A stretch of 64,000 nt of DNA, taken from JAPOXR01 sp965221815 (GTDB lineage Bacteria > Pseudomonadota > Alphaproteobacteria > Rhodobacterales > Rhodobacteraceae). How positions within the stretch are numbered: the first letter of the stretch is position 1; each line of letters begins with the position of its first letter. The notes under the pieces are model-generated. The model searched no databases. It had not been told where the DNA came from and saw nothing but the letters and a program-made list of their open reading frames with translations. A program made the translations under genes and the position numbers. This document shows, piece by piece, positions 9,142 to 18,601 of this stretch. Location: NCBI GenBank assembly GCA_965221815.1, contig OZ244915.1:2790001-2854000 (forward strand). The letters are read 5' to 3'.

Positions 9142-9508
9142 TTCTCTCTCGCCTGACCTGATTTGGAATGGCGTATCGCCAACTATATTTGGCAAAACAT
9201 AGTCCCTGGCTTCACCGGCTTCAACAGGCTGAAAGAAGGTCTGAACAATCCCCCCGGCGCAAGGTAACAGTGCCGAGACTGTGCAAAAGACGTGGTACGA
9301 GGCACAGCAAACCCCTCTTGCGTCACGCCCCAACCAACAAAATCTGGCGCATCTAATTGACGCAGCCGTGACCGACACTTAGTTTGCTCTTTTTTCAAAC
9401 ATGATCGGTTCACGATGCAGCAATCACGTATGTCCAGGAATATCCGTCATGTTGCTTCTGCCATCCTGTTCATGATTCAACGGCTATCTTCCGCGGCATT
9501 GACCAATC
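9142..9508. other. Gene-free gap where regB would be expected
   Basis: A 367-base stretch between the divergent senC and tsaE genes. No open frame with plausible composition or a usable ribosome binding site was found, and no histidine-kinase motif could be recognised on either strand. It presumably holds the promoters of senC and tsaE. Confidence 0.5.
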
Positions 9509-10030
9509 GTGAGTATCGATAGATTACGCGACCCGGTTGAGTCTGTGCATTCACACGGCATCACGTGTTCGACGCAAGTCGACACGGAATTGCTAGCAAA
9601 AGGATTCGCGGGCTGCGCCGAACCCGGCGACGTGTTTCTCCTGTCAGGCTTGATCGGAACCGGTAAATCGGTATTCGCCCGAGCGCTGATCCAGAAACTT
9701 CTTGAGCCTTTCGACCCCGGCGCGGAAATTCCGTCTCCGACCTACACGATCGTGCAAACCTACCATGCTGGTCAGGTCAGAATTTGGCATGCCGACCTTT
9801 ACCGATTGAAAGACACATCAGAACTGAACGAACTTGGCTTTGATGAGGCCTTTGAGGCAGATATCTGCTTGATCGAATGGCCTGAATTGTTGGGAACCCG
9901 CGCCCCGGCTTGCGCGACACGGATTCATTTTCAGCATATCAATGATAAACCGGAGTCGCGGCTCGTCAAGATTGACCCTGGTCGGGAAGAGATCTGTACT
10001 GCGTTGTTTGCTGGTGCACTGCTGCAATGA
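9509..10030 (+). CDS. tsaE: tRNA threonylcarbamoyladenosine biosynthesis ATPase TsaE
   Basis: Small P-loop ATPase of 173 residues that works with TsaB and TsaD in t6A37 modification of tRNA. The P-loop GLIGTGKS is at 47-54; the family usually has a final threonine, here serine. SPTYTIVQTYHAG, HADLYRL and LIEWPELLG are the conserved family motifs. Start is GTG 9509. The gene overlaps the next one by ATGA, beginning a three-gene overlapping operon with amgK and murU. Confidence 0.95.
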   Translation: MSIDRLRDPVESVHSHGITCSTQVDTELLAKGFAGCAEPGDVFLLSGLIGTGKSVFARALIQKLLEPFDPGAEIPSPTYTIVQTYHAGQVRIWHADLYRLKDTSELNELGFDEAFEADICLIEWPELLGTRAPACATRIHFQHINDKPESRLVKIDPGREEICTALFAGALLQ

Positions 10031-11031
10031 GAAACGCAGCCCTCAGGAACCTGCTTGAATCCGTAGGCTGGCAGTCTGCGCGCCGCCGTCGGATCGCTGG
10101 CGATGCGTCACCAAGACGCTACGAACGTTTGATGCGCTCAGGCGGTGATACTGCGATACTCATGGATGCGCCGCCCTCCGTCTGCGGTTCACAACAACCG
10201 TTTCTTGCAGCGACCGACTACCTGCGCAGGCAGGGATTCAGTGCACCGAAAATTCTTGCGCCTGATCTGCAGGCCGGATTTATTCTGCTCGAGGATCTTG
10301 GTGATGCCCTGTTTGCGCGCGTTGTCGAGAGAAACCCCGATGCCGAAGCGGAGATCTATCTTGCAGCCATCAATCTTCTGACTCAGATCCGAAAGATACA
10401 GGATCCTGGACCATTTCAGCCCTATACAGTTGACGATCAGGTGCAACTCGCTGCTCTTGCCTTCGAATGGTACCGGCGCGTTGCATCTGGCAGCACATTG
10501 CAACCGGAAATCATGTCGCAATTTACCAACGTGATGAAGCAATTGATTGCTGAACTGCCGCCGCAAATGGTCTTTACCCACCGTGACTTTCATGCTGAGA
10601 ATCTCATATGGCTACCCGAACGCGAGGGGGTCCAAAAAGTCGGCTTGTTGGATATTCAGGATGCATCGCTCTGTCATCCGGCCTATGATCTGGTTTCACT
10701 TCTCGAGGATGCGCGGCGAGATCTTTCTCAGAGTCTTCGGGAAACCTGTTTGCGGGCCTATTGCGACATAACCGGAAACAACAAGGACGAGCTGGATTTT
10801 GCGCTCGCGGTCTGTGGCAGTCAGAGAAACCTCCGGATTATTGGAACCTTCGCCCGTCTGGCAGTTCTTGATGGCAAATCCAGCTATTTGGATCTACTGC
10901 CCCGCGTCTGGCAACATCTGCAACACGATCTTTCCCATCCCAAATTGGTAGACCTGTCAAAATTCGTGAAGAAGGAACTTCCGGCGGTCACGCATTTGAC
11001 CTTGACGGCTCTCCGCGCCGCCTGCCGATGA
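10027..11031 (+). CDS. amgK: N-acetylmuramate/N-acetylglucosamine kinase AmgK-like
   Basis: Aminoglycoside phosphotransferase-fold kinase of 334 residues. The catalytic loop HRDFHAENL is at about 185-193 and the metal-binding DIQD at about 208. Members next to a MurU-type uridylyltransferase phosphorylate the anomeric hydroxyl of MurNAc in the cell-wall recycling route that bypasses de novo UDP-MurNAc synthesis. It overlaps tsaE and murU by four bases on each side. The assignment rests on the fold motifs plus this gene order. Confidence 0.88.
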   Translation: MRNAALRNLLESVGWQSARRRRIAGDASPRRYERLMRSGGDTAILMDAPPSVCGSQQPFLAATDYLRRQGFSAPKILAPDLQAGFILLEDLGDALFARVVERNPDAEAEIYLAAINLLTQIRKIQDPGPFQPYTVDDQVQLAALAFEWYRRVASGSTLQPEIMSQFTNVMKQLIAELPPQMVFTHRDFHAENLIWLPEREGVQKVGLLDIQDASLCHPAYDLVSLLEDARRDLSQSLRETCLRAYCDITGNNKDELDFALAVCGSQRNLRIIGTFARLAVLDGKSSYLDLLPRVWQHLQHDLSHPKLVDLSKFVKKELPAVTHLTLTALRAACR

Positions 11032-11720
11032 AACCTCACGCCGCCATGGTTTTCGCGGCCGGTTTTGGTACACGACTCGGCGATCTGGTGAAGGATCGGC
11101 CCAAACCCTTGATCGAAGTTGCGGGCCGGCCATTAATCGATCATGCCCTGGAGATCGTTAAAACTGCGGGTGTGGAACACTGTGCCGTTAATCTGCATTA
11201 TCTTGCTGATCAGCTGAGAGCACAACTCAAAGACCGCCCGGGTCTCACTCTGGTCCATGAATTCCCAGATATTCTCGACACTGGCGGGGGTCTGCTCAAT
11301 GCTGTTGATATTGTGGGCGAAGGCGCGGTTTTCACATTAAATTCCGACACAATCTTTCGAGGCACCAATCCGCTCCTGCAGCTGAAGGCATTCTGGAATC
11401 CGACACAGATGGATGCATTACTTCTGCTCTCTGCACCTGAGTCGACAATTGGTCATACGGGTCATGGAGATTTTACATGGTCTGAGGACAACCGTATTCG
11501 CCGCTGCGAAAAGGGTGAAAATGGCTATGTGTATACTGGCGCACAAATTATTGACACGCGCTGCCTGTCGTCGGTCGGCAAACGGGTATTTTCGTTCAAT
11601 CAGGTCTGGAACCGATTGATTTCAGACGGCAGGCTGGCAGGGGTCCTGTATCCCGGCAAGATTGGTGATGCCGGTACACCCGAAGGCATACGCGCATCGG
11701 AAACACTCCTCACATCGTAG
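11028..11720 (+). CDS. murU: N-acetylmuramate alpha-1-phosphate uridylyltransferase
   Basis: Nucleotidyltransferase of 230 residues. The N-terminal signature FAAGFGTRLGDLVKDRPKPL binds the nucleotide, and the pyrophosphorylase-type GGGLLNAVDIVG and LNSDTIF segments follow. With AmgK it converts MurNAc to UDP-MurNAc. It is the last gene of the tsaE-amgK-murU operon; in many alphaproteobacteria addB follows directly, but here no addB is present. Confidence 0.9.
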   Translation: MKPHAAMVFAAGFGTRLGDLVKDRPKPLIEVAGRPLIDHALEIVKTAGVEHCAVNLHYLADQLRAQLKDRPGLTLVHEFPDILDTGGGLLNAVDIVGEGAVFTLNSDTIFRGTNPLLQLKAFWNPTQMDALLLLSAPESTIGHTGHGDFTWSEDNRIRRCEKGENGYVYTGAQIIDTRCLSSVGKRVFSFNQVWNRLISDGRLAGVLYPGKIGDAGTPEGIRASETLLTS

Positions 11721-12404
11721 GAATTGCTTATGACACGCTCCATCCCCTCATATATCTCCGAATCAGGAATTGAAGACAAAAGAGACGGCAGTTGTTGTTA
11801 GGCGCATAATGTCCTGTAGATAACTCAGGAATTCTGTTGCATTCGGCTTGTGCATAGACCGCCATAACGGCCAATTCATCAACTGACCGACCATAATTGA
11901 GGAAGCCCCAGAATTTAATTCCTGTCTGCCAAAATGCCTCACCTCATCCGTCGAATTGAAGGCTGATCTGAAGTGTCATCTTGACTGGCGATCCATCCGT
12001 TAAGTCCAGTTCAGGCGCAACGTCCGCAACACATGGCCCTGCAAAGATTTCAGAATATTGAGTTGTTTAGCAATTTGATTCCATGTCGAGAAAGTCTCAA
12101 CGGTTTGTGCCAACACAGTCTTTTCATGTTGACGTGGCAATCGCGCATATTTTGCGAAATGCTTTGACAGCGTCTGGACCCAACTGACGACCAGACGGTG
12201 CCACGCCCATTCCCATCTCTGGGCCAACGACAATCGCACGCCTCTCACCACGGTTGCTTGATGATTCGCCGGAAGCAACTGATCAGGAATCAACCCTGGT
12301 CAAAACCCAGTCATATGGAAATCATTCCTGGTCAAGGAGACAACCTTGACGCAGTCAGATGACGAGACTAGATTTCACATGTGATTGAGAATTGGATCAG
12401 CAAA
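11721..12404. other. Gap between murU and trxA lacking addB/addA
   Basis: About 680 bases without a convincing gene. Ten bases after the murU stop an AGGA and an ATG (11730) begin a 23-codon frame (MTRSIPSYISESG...) that stops at TAG 11799-11801. This is the position where addB starts in related genomes, so it may be the stub of a deleted addB, although 23 residues are too few to prove it. A 97-codon minus-strand frame at 12000-12293 has no recognisable motif. No helicase or nuclease motif of AddA or AddB was seen. Confidence 0.55.
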
Positions 12405-12722
12405 ATGTCTATTGTGGAATTGACCGACGAGAACTTTGATCAGGGAATCACGGGCGATATCCCGGTTCTCGTGGACTTCACGGCGGCATGGTGCGGGCCT
12501 TGCCGCCAACTCGCACCATCGCTCGAAGAGCTTTCCGAAGAGTTGGCTGGCCGCATCACCATCGCGAAGGTTGATGTTGATTCCAATCAGGAAGCCCCGT
12601 CCCGGTTTGGTGTACGCGGTATTCCAGCATTGTTTATCTTTCGCGATGGAGAACTGATCGCCGAAATGACAGGAGTGAGGTCCAAATCCGACCTCAAGAG
12701 ATGGATCGAAAACGCGATCTGA
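12405..12722 (+). CDS. trxA: Thioredoxin
   Basis: Cytosolic protein-disulfide reductase of 105 residues from ATG 12405, the standard thioredoxin length; an in-frame GTG at 12381 would add eight residues. Active site W29-CGPC (30-33), the buried aspartate in LVDFTAAW, and the cis-proline segment VRGIPALFIF are intact. It ends 16 bases from the convergent folC stop. Confidence 0.96.
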   Translation: MSIVELTDENFDQGITGDIPVLVDFTAAWCGPCRQLAPSLEELSEELAGRITIAKVDVDSNQEAPSRFGVRGIPALFIFRDGELIAEMTGVRSKSDLKRWIENAI

Positions 12723-12738
12723 AACGTTAGCTTGGCTC

Positions 12739-14013
12739 CTAACCGTTCTCACGGAGGATGTTTCCTGCCAGATAGAGCGAGCCGCAAATAAGAATGCGCG
12801 CCCCGGGCATTTCTGTGGCGCATCTGCTCACAGCCTGTTCAGCAGTTTCAGCAGTTTCAGCCTTGAATCCAAGACCCTGGGCGGTCTCGGCCACATAGGG
12901 CGCTGACAATGAAGCCGCCTCTCCGGGTATGGCGATGCCGTAGAGTCGTTCGGCGACACTCCGCATGGCCGAAAGATAACCACCAATATCCTTGCTGTTC
13001 AGCATACCGCAAACGATGCCATTCTTGTTTCCTTTCATTTCCTGAAGAGCCTGTGCGACCGCCTGTCCCGCAGCCTTGTTGTGCCCCCCATCAAGCCAAA
13101 GCTCTGAATCTGCAGCCGCCGCAACCAGCGGGCCGGATTTGAGACGCTGCATTCTCGCCGGCCAGTCAGCATCAGTCAGGGCGCTTGATAATGAAGTTGA
13201 TCGCACGCCAATATGCCTGAGCAGGGTGAGAGCCGCACCGGCATTGCCGATCTGATGCGGCCCGACGAGCGCGGGAAGTGGCAAGTCAATCGCCTCGCCA
13301 TTGAAACGATGACTCAATACGCCCTCATGAATATCGACATCCCACTCCTCTCCGTGCACAAGCAGGGGAGCGCCCACATCCCGCGCAACGTCTCGGATCA
13401 CCTGCATCCCCGCCGTTGGCTGGCGACTGACAACGCATGGAACTCCCGACTTGAGGATACCCGCCTTTTCCCGGGCAATGGCTGCGACATCGTTTCCAAG
13501 AAATTCCTGATGATCGAGAGAAATCGGAGAAATCGAGGTCAAATAAGGATGCGTAATGACATTGGTTGCATCAAGTCGGCCACCAAGTCCGACTTCGAGC
13601 AACAGGAAATCCGCGGGGATACGGGAAAATGCCAGCATGGCAGCGCAGGTGGTGATTTCAAATAGCGAAATCGGCTGTTGACCATTGATCTCTTCGCATT
13701 CCTGCAGGACTTTCATGAGTTCTGATTCTGCAATCAGCTGACCGGACAACCGAATTCGTTCGTGAAACTTCGTCAGATGCGGTGAAATATAGGCATGGAC
13801 AATTTTACCCTCGGCCTCCAGACCCGCGCGGACCATGGCCAGCGTCGAACCTTTGCCGTTGGTGCCCGCAAAATGAATGACAGGCGGTAACTGCTGATCG
13901 GGATTGCCAAGTTGCTCGAGCAACCGGAGCGGTCGGTTCAGCGTCAGATCAATGCTCTTGGGATAGAGTGACTTGAGGCGATTCAGAATCGCCGAAGAAT
14001 GCGCCGTGGTCAT
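12739..14013 (-). CDS. folC: Bifunctional folylpolyglutamate/dihydrofolate synthase
   Basis: Mur-ligase-fold enzyme of 424 residues that adds glutamate to dihydropteroate and to folates. The P-loop GTNGKGST is at 50-57 and is followed by the omega-loop region SPHLTKFHERIR. The GGRLDATN segment and the C-terminal DGGHNKAAG motif are present. It lies 11 bases downstream of accD, a common alphaproteobacterial pair. Confidence 0.95.
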   Translation of the reverse strand: MTTAHSSAILNRLKSLYPKSIDLTLNRPLRLLEQLGNPDQQLPPVIHFAGTNGKGSTLAMVRAGLEAEGKIVHAYISPHLTKFHERIRLSGQLIAESELMKVLQECEEINGQQPISLFEITTCAAMLAFSRIPADFLLLEVGLGGRLDATNVITHPYLTSISPISLDHQEFLGNDVAAIAREKAGILKSGVPCVVSRQPTAGMQVIRDVARDVGAPLLVHGEEWDVDIHEGVLSHRFNGEAIDLPLPALVGPHQIGNAGAALTLLRHIGVRSTSLSSALTDADWPARMQRLKSGPLVAAAADSELWLDGGHNKAAGQAVAQALQEMKGNKNGIVCGMLNSKDIGGYLSAMRSVAERLYGIAIPGEAASLSAPYVAETAQGLGFKAETAETAEQAVSRCATEMPGARILICGSLYLAGNILRENG

Positions 14014-14024
14014 TTGTCAGTTCG

Positions 14025-14927
14025 TCAAGAAGCCCTGCTGGTGATTTCACCCCGGACCGCGCGGTCTCGATTCATCAATAGCAGTGCAATATCGACGATT
14101 TCATCGCGAAGTTTCCGCCGGTGAGTTACGCGATCCACCATTCCATGTTCGAGCAGATGTTCGGAACGCTGGAACCCCTCCGGCAGCTTTTCCTTTGTCG
14201 TATCCTCGATAACCCGCGGTCCGGCAAATCCGATGAGCGCCTTCGGTTCAGCAAGATGAACATCCCCGAGCATGGCATAAGAAGCCGTCACACCTCCTGT
14301 CGTGGGATGCGTCAATACCACAATATAGGGCAATGGTGGGTTCGACTGTTTCAGCGACTGTAAGGCAACTGTCACGCGTGGCATCTGCATCAGGCTGAAA
14401 ATGCCCTCCTGCATCCGCGCACCACCAGATGCCGCGAACAATACGAATGGAACCGACAATTCAACGGCACGTGCACAGGCGGCAATAATGGCGTTGCCAA
14501 CATACATCCCCATTGATCCCCCCATGAAGGCAAAATCGTGCGCCGCCACCACGAAGCGGGTCTTCAGAATATCACCCTCGGCAACCAGCATCGTTTCTTT
14601 CTCGCCGGTTTTCTTTTGCGCGATCCGCAGGCGGTCAATGTAACGTTTCTGGTCACGAAACTTGAGTGGGTCTGCAACCGGGGCGAGCACTTCAACCTCC
14701 ACCCATGCGCCACTGTCAAACAGCTGACCGAATCTCTCCCTGGGGGAAATACGCATATGATGGTCGCAACTGGGACAGACATTCTGGCTCAGCTTCAATT
14801 CCCGATGGTAAATGATCGCACCGCATTCATCGCATTTCGTCCACAACTCATCCGGTGTGGATGAATCGGGAGACCAAAGCATCGACTTGATCTTGGGCCT
14901 GACAAAATTCGTTATCCAGTTCATCAC
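14025..14927 (-). CDS. accD: Acetyl-CoA carboxylase carboxyltransferase subunit beta
   Basis: Subunit of the carboxyltransferase that transfers carboxyl from biotin to acetyl-CoA in fatty acid synthesis; 300 residues. The N-terminal zinc ribbon has C32, C35, C51 and C54 (CDECG...CPSCDHH). The carboxyltransferase core shows FAASGGARMQEGIFSLMQM and LTHPTTGGVTASYAMLGD. First gene of an accD-folC operon, divergent from the glycerophosphodiesterase gene. Confidence 0.97.
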   Translation of the reverse strand: MMNWITNFVRPKIKSMLWSPDSSTPDELWTKCDECGAIIYHRELKLSQNVCPSCDHHMRISPRERFGQLFDSGAWVEVEVLAPVADPLKFRDQKRYIDRLRIAQKKTGEKETMLVAEGDILKTRFVVAAHDFAFMGGSMGMYVGNAIIAACARAVELSVPFVLFAASGGARMQEGIFSLMQMPRVTVALQSLKQSNPPLPYIVVLTHPTTGGVTASYAMLGDVHLAEPKALIGFAGPRVIEDTTKEKLPEGFQRSEHLLEHGMVDRVTHRRKLRDEIVDIALLLMNRDRAVRGEITSRAS

Positions 14928-15046
14928 CCGATTCCGCCTGCACGATTGTCGTGCCCTTTAACATTCACCTCCCCATTCAATCAATTGTAACTTGACTTGG
15001 CACGGCATTTGCTGACAACCATCATCGGTCAGTGGAGTTGCCTGAC

Positions 15047-15805
15047 ATGCATCCATATTTGAAGCATTCGCGATGGCCTGCTGCCATTCCTATCGCCCAT
15101 CGCGGTTATTCGGCAAAATATCCGGAAAACACGATGTCTGCATTTGATGCTGCCGTTCAACTGGGCTTCGCTTACCTGGAGACCGATGTGCACGCGACAA
15201 AAGATGGCCAGGTGGCGGTGTTTCATGATGACACACTCGAGCGAATGACCGGGATGAATGGGCGAGTCGAGGACCTGACCCTGGCAGAGTTACGAAGACT
15301 CCGTGTGTCACAGAGCGAGCCCATCCCACTGCTTGTCGAATTGCTGGATGCCTTTCCGAATACGCGCATCAATATTGACCCCAAGCAGGACAGCGTCGTG
15401 GCTCCGCTGTTGCAGCTCTTGCAGGACATCAATGTCTGGGATCGTGTATGCGTTGCCTCTTTTTCCGCCGCGCGGCTGGAATTCATGCGCCGTGAGGCAG
15501 GTGATCGGCTGTGTACATCAACAACCCCGAGTGAAGTGACCCGTCTCTGGCTTTCACGTTTTGGACTGCCAACGGGACCACGCAAAGCTGATTGCGTTCA
15601 GGTCCCGCCACGGCGACGGCATTTCACGGTTGTTGACCGGTTGTTCATCAGGGCAGCAAAGGCGCGTTCATTGCCCATTCATGTCTGGACGATCAATGAC
15701 ATACGGGAAATGGGCAGATTGCTGGATCTTGGCGTGGACGGCATTATGTCCGATGAAGCTGAAAACGCGATGACATTATTCAGGGATCGAGTCTGGGTTG
15801 AATAA
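15047..15805 (+). CDS. Glycerophosphodiester phosphodiesterase family protein
   Basis: A 252-residue GDPD-fold enzyme expected to cleave glycerophosphodiesters to glycerol-3-phosphate and an alcohol. Catalytic motifs: AHRGYSAKYPENT near the N-terminus (general acid/base histidine), ETDVHATKDG (metal ligands) and VFHDDTLERMTG (second histidine). The C-terminal IHVWTINDIREM strand is also typical. No signal peptide, so cytoplasmic. ATG 15047 has TGGAG upstream and is preferred to the GTG five codons earlier. Confidence 0.9.
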   Translation: MHPYLKHSRWPAAIPIAHRGYSAKYPENTMSAFDAAVQLGFAYLETDVHATKDGQVAVFHDDTLERMTGMNGRVEDLTLAELRRLRVSQSEPIPLLVELLDAFPNTRINIDPKQDSVVAPLLQLLQDINVWDRVCVASFSAARLEFMRREAGDRLCTSTTPSEVTRLWLSRFGLPTGPRKADCVQVPPRRRHFTVVDRLFIRAAKARSLPIHVWTINDIREMGRLLDLGVDGIMSDEAENAMTLFRDRVWVE

Positions 15806-15928
15806 GATTTCTTGATGGCCTTTGCAAAAGTTCGCAGTCTCCAGCGAAGTCTAACGTCTGGCCTACGCATCAAGGTCGGCATATGGTAGTTGCCGTCATT
15901 GAAACCATCGTCACATTGAGACCCGATC

Positions 15929-17662
15929 ATGAAGACCCTTCGCCAGGACAAGTCATCGCTGCCAAGCCGTCACGTCAGCCAAGGCCCCGCCCGCGCACCG
16001 CATCGATCATACTATTACGCAATGGGACTGACCGAGGAGGAAATCGCTCAGCCCTTTGTCGGCGTTGCAACCTGTTGGAACGAGGCTGCACCCTGCAATA
16101 TCGCGCTCAATCGCCAGGCGCAGGCGGTTAAACTCGGGGTCAAGGCCGCACAGGGGACACCGCGAGAATTCACGACGATCACGGTGACCGACGGAATTGC
16201 CATGGGGCATGAGGGCATGAAGTCGTCGCTGGCGTCACGCGAAGCGATCGCCGACAGTGTCGAATTGACAATGCGTGGCCATTGTTACGATGCGATTGTT
16301 GGGCTTGCCGGCTGTGACAAATCGCTACCTGGCATGATGATGGCGATGGTACGCCTCAATGCCCCAGCGGTTTTTGTCTATGGCGGTTCGATCCTGCCGG
16401 GTCGCCTCGACGGCCGTGATGTCACGGTGCAGGATGTATTTGAGGCCGTTGGTTCGCATCAAGCAGGCAATCTGTCCGACAAGGAATTGGAGATCCTCGA
16501 GAGAGTGGCCTGTCCCTCAGCGGGTGCCTGTGGCGGACAATTTACTGCCAATACCATGGCCTGTGTTTCCGAAGCCCTGGGCATTGCTCTTCCTAACTCT
16601 TCAGGAGCGCCCGCACCCTATGAAAGTCGTGACAGTTACTGCGAGGCATCTGGCGCAGCAGTGATGAATCTTCTTGAGAAGAATATTCGGGCGCGGGATC
16701 TGGTGACACGCGAAGCCCTTGAGAATGCCGCGCGTGTTGTCGCCTGCACCGGGGGTTCAACCAATGCGGGATTGCACTTGCCAGCGATTGCACATGAAGC
16801 CGGAATCGATTTTGACCTGCTCGATGTCTGCGAGATTTTCCGTGACACACCTTACTTCGTCGACCTCAAGCCTGGCGGCCAGTTTGTTGCCAAGGATCTC
16901 TACGAAGTTGGCGGGGTTCCGGTGGTGATGAAAGAGTTGCGCAAGATCGGGATGATTCACGAAAAATGCCTCACGGCAACCGGGCGGACATTGGGCGAGG
17001 AACTTGATCAGGTCGAACGCGAAGCCGACGGTCGCGTGATATATCCTGCGTCGACGCCACTGTCACCGACGGGAGGTGTTGTCGGTCTGCAGGGTAACCT
17101 TGCCCCGGATGGAGCCATCGTCAAGATCGCCGGCATGGACGAGAACCAGATCGTGTTCACCGGGCCTGCACGTGTATTTGAATGTGAAGAAGATGCCTTT
17201 CAAGCGGTGAAGAACCGGACTTATCATGAGGGTGAGGTGATCGTCATTCGCAATGAAGGCCCGGCTGGTGGTCCCGGGATGCGGGAAATGCTGTCGACGA
17301 CGGCGGCCCTCTCGGGACAAGGGATGGGCAAGAAGGTAGCGTTGATCACGGATGGACGATTCTCAGGTGCAACCCGTGGGTTCTGCGTGGGTCATGTTGG
17401 GCCCGAAGCTGCACATGGAGGCCCCATTGCACTTTTGAAAGATGGCGACCTGATTACCATTGACGCGCGCAAGGGTGAGATTTCGGTGGCGCTCAGCGAC
17501 AGTGAGCTCAACGATCGAAAGGCCGACTGGCAAGGACCACAAGACACGATCTATGCATCAGGAGCCTTATGGAAATACGCACAGTTGGTCGGATCGACAC
17601 GCCAGGGCGCTGTTACCCATCCCGGTGCGGCGGAGGAAGCGCATATTTACATGGATCTCTGA
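15929..17662 (+). CDS. ilvD: Dihydroxy-acid dehydratase
   Basis: Fe-S enzyme of 577 residues that dehydrates dihydroxy acids in valine, isoleucine and leucine synthesis. Cluster ligands are visible: C56 in CWNEAAPCN, C129 in GCDKSLPGMMMAM and the cysteine in PSAGACGGQFTANTMACVSEALG. Length and motifs place it with true IlvD rather than the sugar-acid dehydratases; compare the paralogue at 59838-61634. It stands alone here, with a convergent SMP-30-like gene ending 17 bases beyond its stop. Confidence 0.94.
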   Translation: MKTLRQDKSSLPSRHVSQGPARAPHRSYYYAMGLTEEEIAQPFVGVATCWNEAAPCNIALNRQAQAVKLGVKAAQGTPREFTTITVTDGIAMGHEGMKSSLASREAIADSVELTMRGHCYDAIVGLAGCDKSLPGMMMAMVRLNAPAVFVYGGSILPGRLDGRDVTVQDVFEAVGSHQAGNLSDKELEILERVACPSAGACGGQFTANTMACVSEALGIALPNSSGAPAPYESRDSYCEASGAAVMNLLEKNIRARDLVTREALENAARVVACTGGSTNAGLHLPAIAHEAGIDFDLLDVCEIFRDTPYFVDLKPGGQFVAKDLYEVGGVPVVMKELRKIGMIHEKCLTATGRTLGEELDQVEREADGRVIYPASTPLSPTGGVVGLQGNLAPDGAIVKIAGMDENQIVFTGPARVFECEEDAFQAVKNRTYHEGEVIVIRNEGPAGGPGMREMLSTTAALSGQGMGKKVALITDGRFSGATRGFCVGHVGPEAAHGGPIALLKDGDLITIDARKGEISVALSDSELNDRKADWQGPQDTIYASGALWKYAQLVGSTRQGAVTHPGAAEEAHIYMDL

Positions 17663-17679
17663 GCCTTCCGGATGTCGCA

Positions 17680-18561
17680 TCAACAGGGCAGACTGCACTG
17701 GCGTTGTGTGATCCCCGGAACATCAACCGGTGCTGCGAACAGCCCCCCTGACATCGGCATGGATGCCAGATCCTCCACCGAGTGATTGGTCCGCAACGAT
17801 GTAATATAGAGTGTCTTGAGATCCGATCCTCCAAGCGCAACGCAGGTTGGGCCCTTGATCGGCAGGTCGATTTTTGCGTTGACGTCACCTTGCGGAGAAA
17901 AGCGGACTGCACAATGGCCCCAGACTCGTGCGCTCCAGTAATTTCCCTGCGAGTCAACGCAGCCTCCATCGGGTTTTCCGGGAGCAGCCGTGGGTGCGGC
18001 GAGCGGTTCGAGCTCACGAAAATCAGAGAAATCATGGTCACCAACATGGAATCGTCGGATTGTCCCGTCTTTTGAGTCAGCAAAATACATAACCGATCCA
18101 TCGGGCGAAAAATCCATTCCGTTGCTGACCGCCACATCGCCAAACAACCGGCGAATCTCTCCGTTCGAAGACAGCCGATAAACACTGCCAATAAAACCTT
18201 TCTCTGGATGAGGCGTTTCGTCGTATGTCCCAAAGACCACGCCGCCAAACGGATCAACGGCCGCATCATTGATGCGCGTACACCCCAATTCAGGTTCAAT
18301 ATCCGCAATGCGCCGGAAATTCTGGAATTCGGAATCGGCCGTCGTGACCTGTTTCGAGAAACCAACAACGAACCCGGTATCCCGCAGGGGAAGCACAAAA
18401 CCTGCTCTGCCAGGCAACACATATTCGGTCACTTTGCCCCCTGCTGTTCGATAGATCTTGCAGCTTTCAATGTCTGTCCACAGGACAGACCCATCCCGTG
18501 GATCCTGAAAGCAGCATTCACCGATGATATTTTTTCCATCAACAACACATTGAACCGGCAT
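17680..18561 (-). CDS. SMP-30/gluconolactonase/LRE family protein
   Basis: Six-bladed beta-propeller hydrolase of 293 residues, starting at ATG 18561 after GGAAATCAAT. Metal-binding positions of the SMP-30 family can be recognised: the early glutamate (NIIGECCF, normally GE.P/GEGP), the asparagine in RINDAAVDP, and the aspartate-containing GMDFSPDGS. These enzymes open sugar lactones to aldonic acids. It follows the EcsC-family gene by 40 bases on the same strand. The substrate is not known. Confidence 0.82.
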   Translation of the reverse strand: MPVQCVVDGKNIIGECCFQDPRDGSVLWTDIESCKIYRTAGGKVTEYVLPGRAGFVLPLRDTGFVVGFSKQVTTADSEFQNFRRIADIEPELGCTRINDAAVDPFGGVVFGTYDETPHPEKGFIGSVYRLSSNGEIRRLFGDVAVSNGMDFSPDGSVMYFADSKDGTIRRFHVGDHDFSDFRELEPLAAPTAAPGKPDGGCVDSQGNYWSARVWGHCAVRFSPQGDVNAKIDLPIKGPTCVALGGSDLKTLYITSLRTNHSVEDLASMPMSGGLFAAPVDVPGITQRQCSLPC

Positions 18562-18601
18562 ATTGATTTCCCTGATCTGTCCTGCAGCTTCCAATAGTCT
18601 G

